A DNA stretch of 64,000 nucleotides, taken from Thermococcus sp. MAR1. Lineage in GTDB: Archaea > Methanobacteriota_B > Thermococci > Thermococcales > Thermococcaceae. Shown piece after piece: positions 61,990 to 64,000 of this stretch. The notes under the pieces were generated by a model. The model saw only the letters and a list, made by a program, of their open reading frames with translations. It was not told the origin of the DNA and made no database searches. The position numbers and the translations under genes are program-made. Every line of letters begins with the position of its first letter. Position 1 is the first letter of the stretch. Location of the stretch: contig NZ_SNUF01000001.1 in NCBI RefSeq assembly GCF_012027305.1, positions 620,001 to 684,000 of the forward strand. Reading direction: 5' to 3'.

Positions 61990-62568
61990 ATGAAAAAATT
62001 TGGGGTAGTGCTCCTCCTCATTCTCCTCGTCGGCTTTGGGGCCGGCTGTATCTCAGACTCAGGCAGCTCGAATACGGGATCTTCAACTCAAACAACCTCT
62101 CCAGGCCAGGAATACGTGGTCGTGAACGGGACGAAGATATACCTCGACGATATTCATTTCTACATGTACGGCATGAAGACCTGCCCCCACTGTCACAGAA
62201 TGAGGGAGGAGATTCCCAAGGCTTACGGGAACGACAGCTTGACCTACTATGAGTTGGTTGGAAACGAAGAGAACACGAAGCTCTTCCAGCAGGTTTACCA
62301 GCTGACGGGAATTCAGGGGGTTCCGGCGATAGCGATAACGTACAACGGGACGATATACGCGATAATAGAGGGCGAGTTCAACGTGACCGCTACTCCCAAG
62401 ATAATAGCAACGGCGATGAAGAACAACGGGACTTTCCTGGTGGTTGGGGGCAAGGTCTATCTCCTTCCGTGGAACAAAGATGAGGCCAAGGAAACCCTTA
62501 ATAGGCTCCATGAAATCTTCGTCGAGCACAGAATGCCGTCATGGAATGCAAACTCCACTTCCGGCTGA
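61990..62568 (+). CDS. Thioredoxin-fold lipoprotein
   Basis: A 192-residue lipoprotein, lipobox GFGAGC at about 21. Thioredoxin-like domain with CPHC active site (MYGMKTCPHCHRMREEI) and cis-Pro in GVPAIAIT. It acts outside the membrane. CcdA follows 65 bases on, a natural electron donor, so the two probably form an extracytoplasmic thiol pathway. Confidence 0.9.
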   Translation: MKKFGVVLLLILLVGFGAGCISDSGSSNTGSSTQTTSPGQEYVVVNGTKIYLDDIHFYMYGMKTCPHCHRMREEIPKAYGNDSLTYYELVGNEENTKLFQQVYQLTGIQGVPAIAITYNGTIYAIIEGEFNVTATPKIIATAMKNNGTFLVVGGKVYLLPWNKDEAKETLNRLHEIFVEHRMPSWNANSTSG

Positions 62569-62633
62569 GCTACCTTTCGTTCTCAACTTTTTGTTTTAGA
62601 AAGCCACAAAAAGACCCGGGATAACTTTCTACC

Positions 62634-63362
62634 ATGAGAAGTGAGGTAAAGGGTCTGGCGATAATCCTTCTGGTCTCGTTTGGGGTTAGCTCCCTGGCGC
62701 TGTGGGCACTGGGCATGATGGACTTTATCCCCAAGTTCTTCGCTTTAGCTATGAGCGACTCGATAAACCCGTGCACCTTCGTCATATACACCATGCTTCT
62801 TATAGCCCTCTCGTTCAGGGAGATTTCCAAGAGACGGCTCTACCTCATAGGCGCTGCCTTCATCGCGGCGGTTTACATCTCCTATTACCTCCTTGGAGTC
62901 GGCCTCCTATACTTCGCCGGCTATCTTCCTCTCTGGGTTGCCGGAGTTGCCGCGATAGTCTTCGGGGCCTACACGATAATAACCGGCCTGATGGAGAAGT
63001 CGCGCGTCGGGGACAAGAGCAAGATCCGGAGAAAAATATTCAGCAGCGATGCAACGGCAGTTGGAGCTTTTACGCTCGGAGTTATAGTCTCGACCACGCT
63101 CCTTCCATGCTCGGCGGGGAGCTACCTCGTCTACGCGATAATAATCTCGAAAGGCGGTCAGGCCCTCGCTTTCCTCCTTCTGGCACTCTACAACCTCGTC
63201 TTCGTGCTCCCGCTGGTCGTCATACTGCTGGCGATGGGGAGCGTGACCGAGAGCAAGCGCTTCTCCCAGGCGATGGTGAGGAAAAGCCGGGAGCTTTCGA
63301 TGATAGCGGGGATACTGCTGATAGTCATTGGAATCTGGGTTCTTACGGGGGCTTCGCCGTAG
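62634..63362 (+). CDS. CcdA/DsbD-type thiol electron transporter
   Basis: A 242-residue membrane protein, six helices. ALAMSDSINPCTFVIYTMLL and VSTTLLPCSAGSYLVYAIII contain the paired P-C/C-S motifs; each cysteine lies in a helix, as in CcdA. It passes electrons from cytosolic thioredoxin to the lipoprotein upstream. ATG 62634 lacks a clear ribosome site. Confidence 0.92.
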   Translation: MRSEVKGLAIILLVSFGVSSLALWALGMMDFIPKFFALAMSDSINPCTFVIYTMLLIALSFREISKRRLYLIGAAFIAAVYISYYLLGVGLLYFAGYLPLWVAGVAAIVFGAYTIITGLMEKSRVGDKSKIRRKIFSSDATAVGAFTLGVIVSTTLLPCSAGSYLVYAIIISKGGQALAFLLLALYNLVFVLPLVVILLAMGSVTESKRFSQAMVRKSRELSMIAGILLIVIGIWVLTGASP

Positions 63363-63380
63363 AGGATTTTTCTCCCCAAT

Positions 63381-63767
63381 TCAGCCGAAAAGTTCAAGGC
63401 AGACCTTGCACTTGGCCGGATCGACCTCGGGGTCAATCTGTGAATGGAGCGAGCAGACGTAGCCTCTGCCGAGCATCTCGAGAGATATTTTAACGAGCTC
63501 TGAATGAATCTCGTACTCGGTTGGCCTCTCCCTAACTATTCTCTCGGCCAGCGCCATTACCATGGCGTCTATGTCTGGAAACCTTGAGACGTCTATCAGC
63601 GCCCCCCTGTCCATCCTCAGATAGCGCGAGACGGCCGACTGCGTGATGTGTAGAAGTTCTCCTATCTCCGTCTGCTTCAGGCTGCTTTCGTAGAGTATCT
63701 CAACGAGCCTCCGCCTTAGTGAAGGGTAAACATAGCGCGAGGCCACGTCAAAGGCGTTTGTCTTCAT
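63381..63767 (-). CDS. HTH transcription regulator with C-terminal cysteines
   Basis: About 128 residues. The helix-turn-helix is SSLKQTEIGELLHITQSAVSR near 32; a C-terminal part has GRGYVCSLHSQ and DPAKCKVCLEL, four possible metal or redox ligands. It converges with CcdA. A redox- or metal-sensing regulator of the adjacent thiol pair is possible (inference). The longer frame to 63869 adds no family sequence. Confidence 0.8.
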   Translation of the reverse strand: MKTNAFDVASRYVYPSLRRRLVEILYESSLKQTEIGELLHITQSAVSRYLRMDRGALIDVSRFPDIDAMVMALAERIVRERPTEYEIHSELVKISLEMLGRGYVCSLHSQIDPEVDPAKCKVCLELFG

Positions 63768-63837
63768 GGTATCTTTTATGACAGGTGGAATATTTAAGGT
63801 TTTTCCAAAATTGAATTCCGGGGAAGAAAAGAAAAAA

Positions 63838-64000
63838 TCACCGGACGAGCTTCTGTCTCTCGACCTCAAGCTTCACTCTATCGTTGAAGAGCCTGAGAAA
63901 CTGAACCAGGGCAATCGCGTTCTCGCGGGTGTAGCTGATTTTGATTTCCGGCATGAACCCGATGGTGAGTAAAGCGTGGTCATCGTAGAGGGTGAGCCTG
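63838..64000 (-). CDS. C-terminal end of an unknown protein (partial)
   Basis: The minus frame from the window edge reads RLTLYDDHALLTIGFMPEIK then SYTRENAIALVQFLRLFNDR and ends VERQKLVR before TGA at 63838. The start is outside the window. Not recognised. Confidence 0.6.
   Translation of the reverse strand, partial: RLTLYDDHALLTIGFMPEIKISYTRENAIALVQFLRLFNDRVKLEVERQKLVR

Overview
The window looks like a hyperthermophilic euryarchaeon of the Thermococcales, most likely Thermococcus. Evidence: archaeal information-processing genes (aIF5A, Nep1, TIP49-like helicase, prefoldin beta, RNA polymerase subunit P, L37Ae, Brix protein, KEOPS Pcc1), a tungsten oxidoreductase of the AOR/WOR family, an endonuclease Q homologue, ThyX, a CGP-type C-terminal anchor, TATA-like boxes such as TTTATAAA, and a recurrent GGTGAT(N4)ATG/GTG start context. 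I saw no rRNA, tRNA or CRISPR array.

Layout. 1-7.3 kb: glycosyltransferase (cut by the window edge), flippase-like membrane protein, ThiL, GalT, EndoQ, ClC channel. 7.3-13.2 kb: beta-helix surface protein, two cation/proton antiporters with a CBS protein, a membrane protein. 13.2-15.0 kb: an IS200/IS605 element (tnpA, tnpB). 15.0-22.2 kb: agmatinase-type ureohydrolase with aIF5A, an NSS-like transporter, Nep1, a saccharopine-dehydrogenase-like protein, a phosphoesterase pair, and a NOL1/NOP2/Sun methyltransferase.

22.2-28.95 kb is an accessory island. Three AAA ATPases surround two paralogous proteins of unknown function. The arrangement ATPase then THTH protein occurs twice. One copy is broken in a CA dinucleotide tract in a way that one extra CA unit would repair. 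An array of four palindromes at exactly 32-bp spacing lies behind that copy, and each ATPase promoter carries dyad symmetry.

29-40.97 kb: ArgF, DUF996, ThyX, SRPBCC-like, HIT, ApgM, a locus with two ferritin-like DUF2202 proteins and a frameshifted ArsR-type regulator, then aldo/keto reductase with WOR4. 40.97-44.4 kb is an AT-rich block of secreted orphan proteins with a decayed tnpB fragment and a duplicated gene tail. 44.4-51.7 kb: tRNA-binding protein, TPR-like protein, epimerase, and the conserved DHH/DUF3194/prefoldin and Pcc1/Brix/RpoP/L37Ae operon, interrupted by a CPBP protease gene. 51.7-52.9 kb is gene-free and packed with hairpins followed by a shared box. 52.9-57.3 kb: orphans, QueE, TIP49-like helicase. 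57.3-60.4 kb: a tightly coupled operon of SDR, DUF2284, membrane protein, CARF-like sensor and PIN-like nuclease. 60.5-64 kb: PEBP lipoprotein, PQ-loop protein, TPR-like protein, thioredoxin-like lipoprotein with CcdA, a HTH regulator, and the end of an unknown gene.

Best candidates for something undescribed: the duplicated ATPase/THTH module with its CA tract and 32-bp palindrome array; the membrane protein/CARF/PIN operon lacking CRISPR; and the hairpin-plus-box repeat field at 51.7-52.9 kb.
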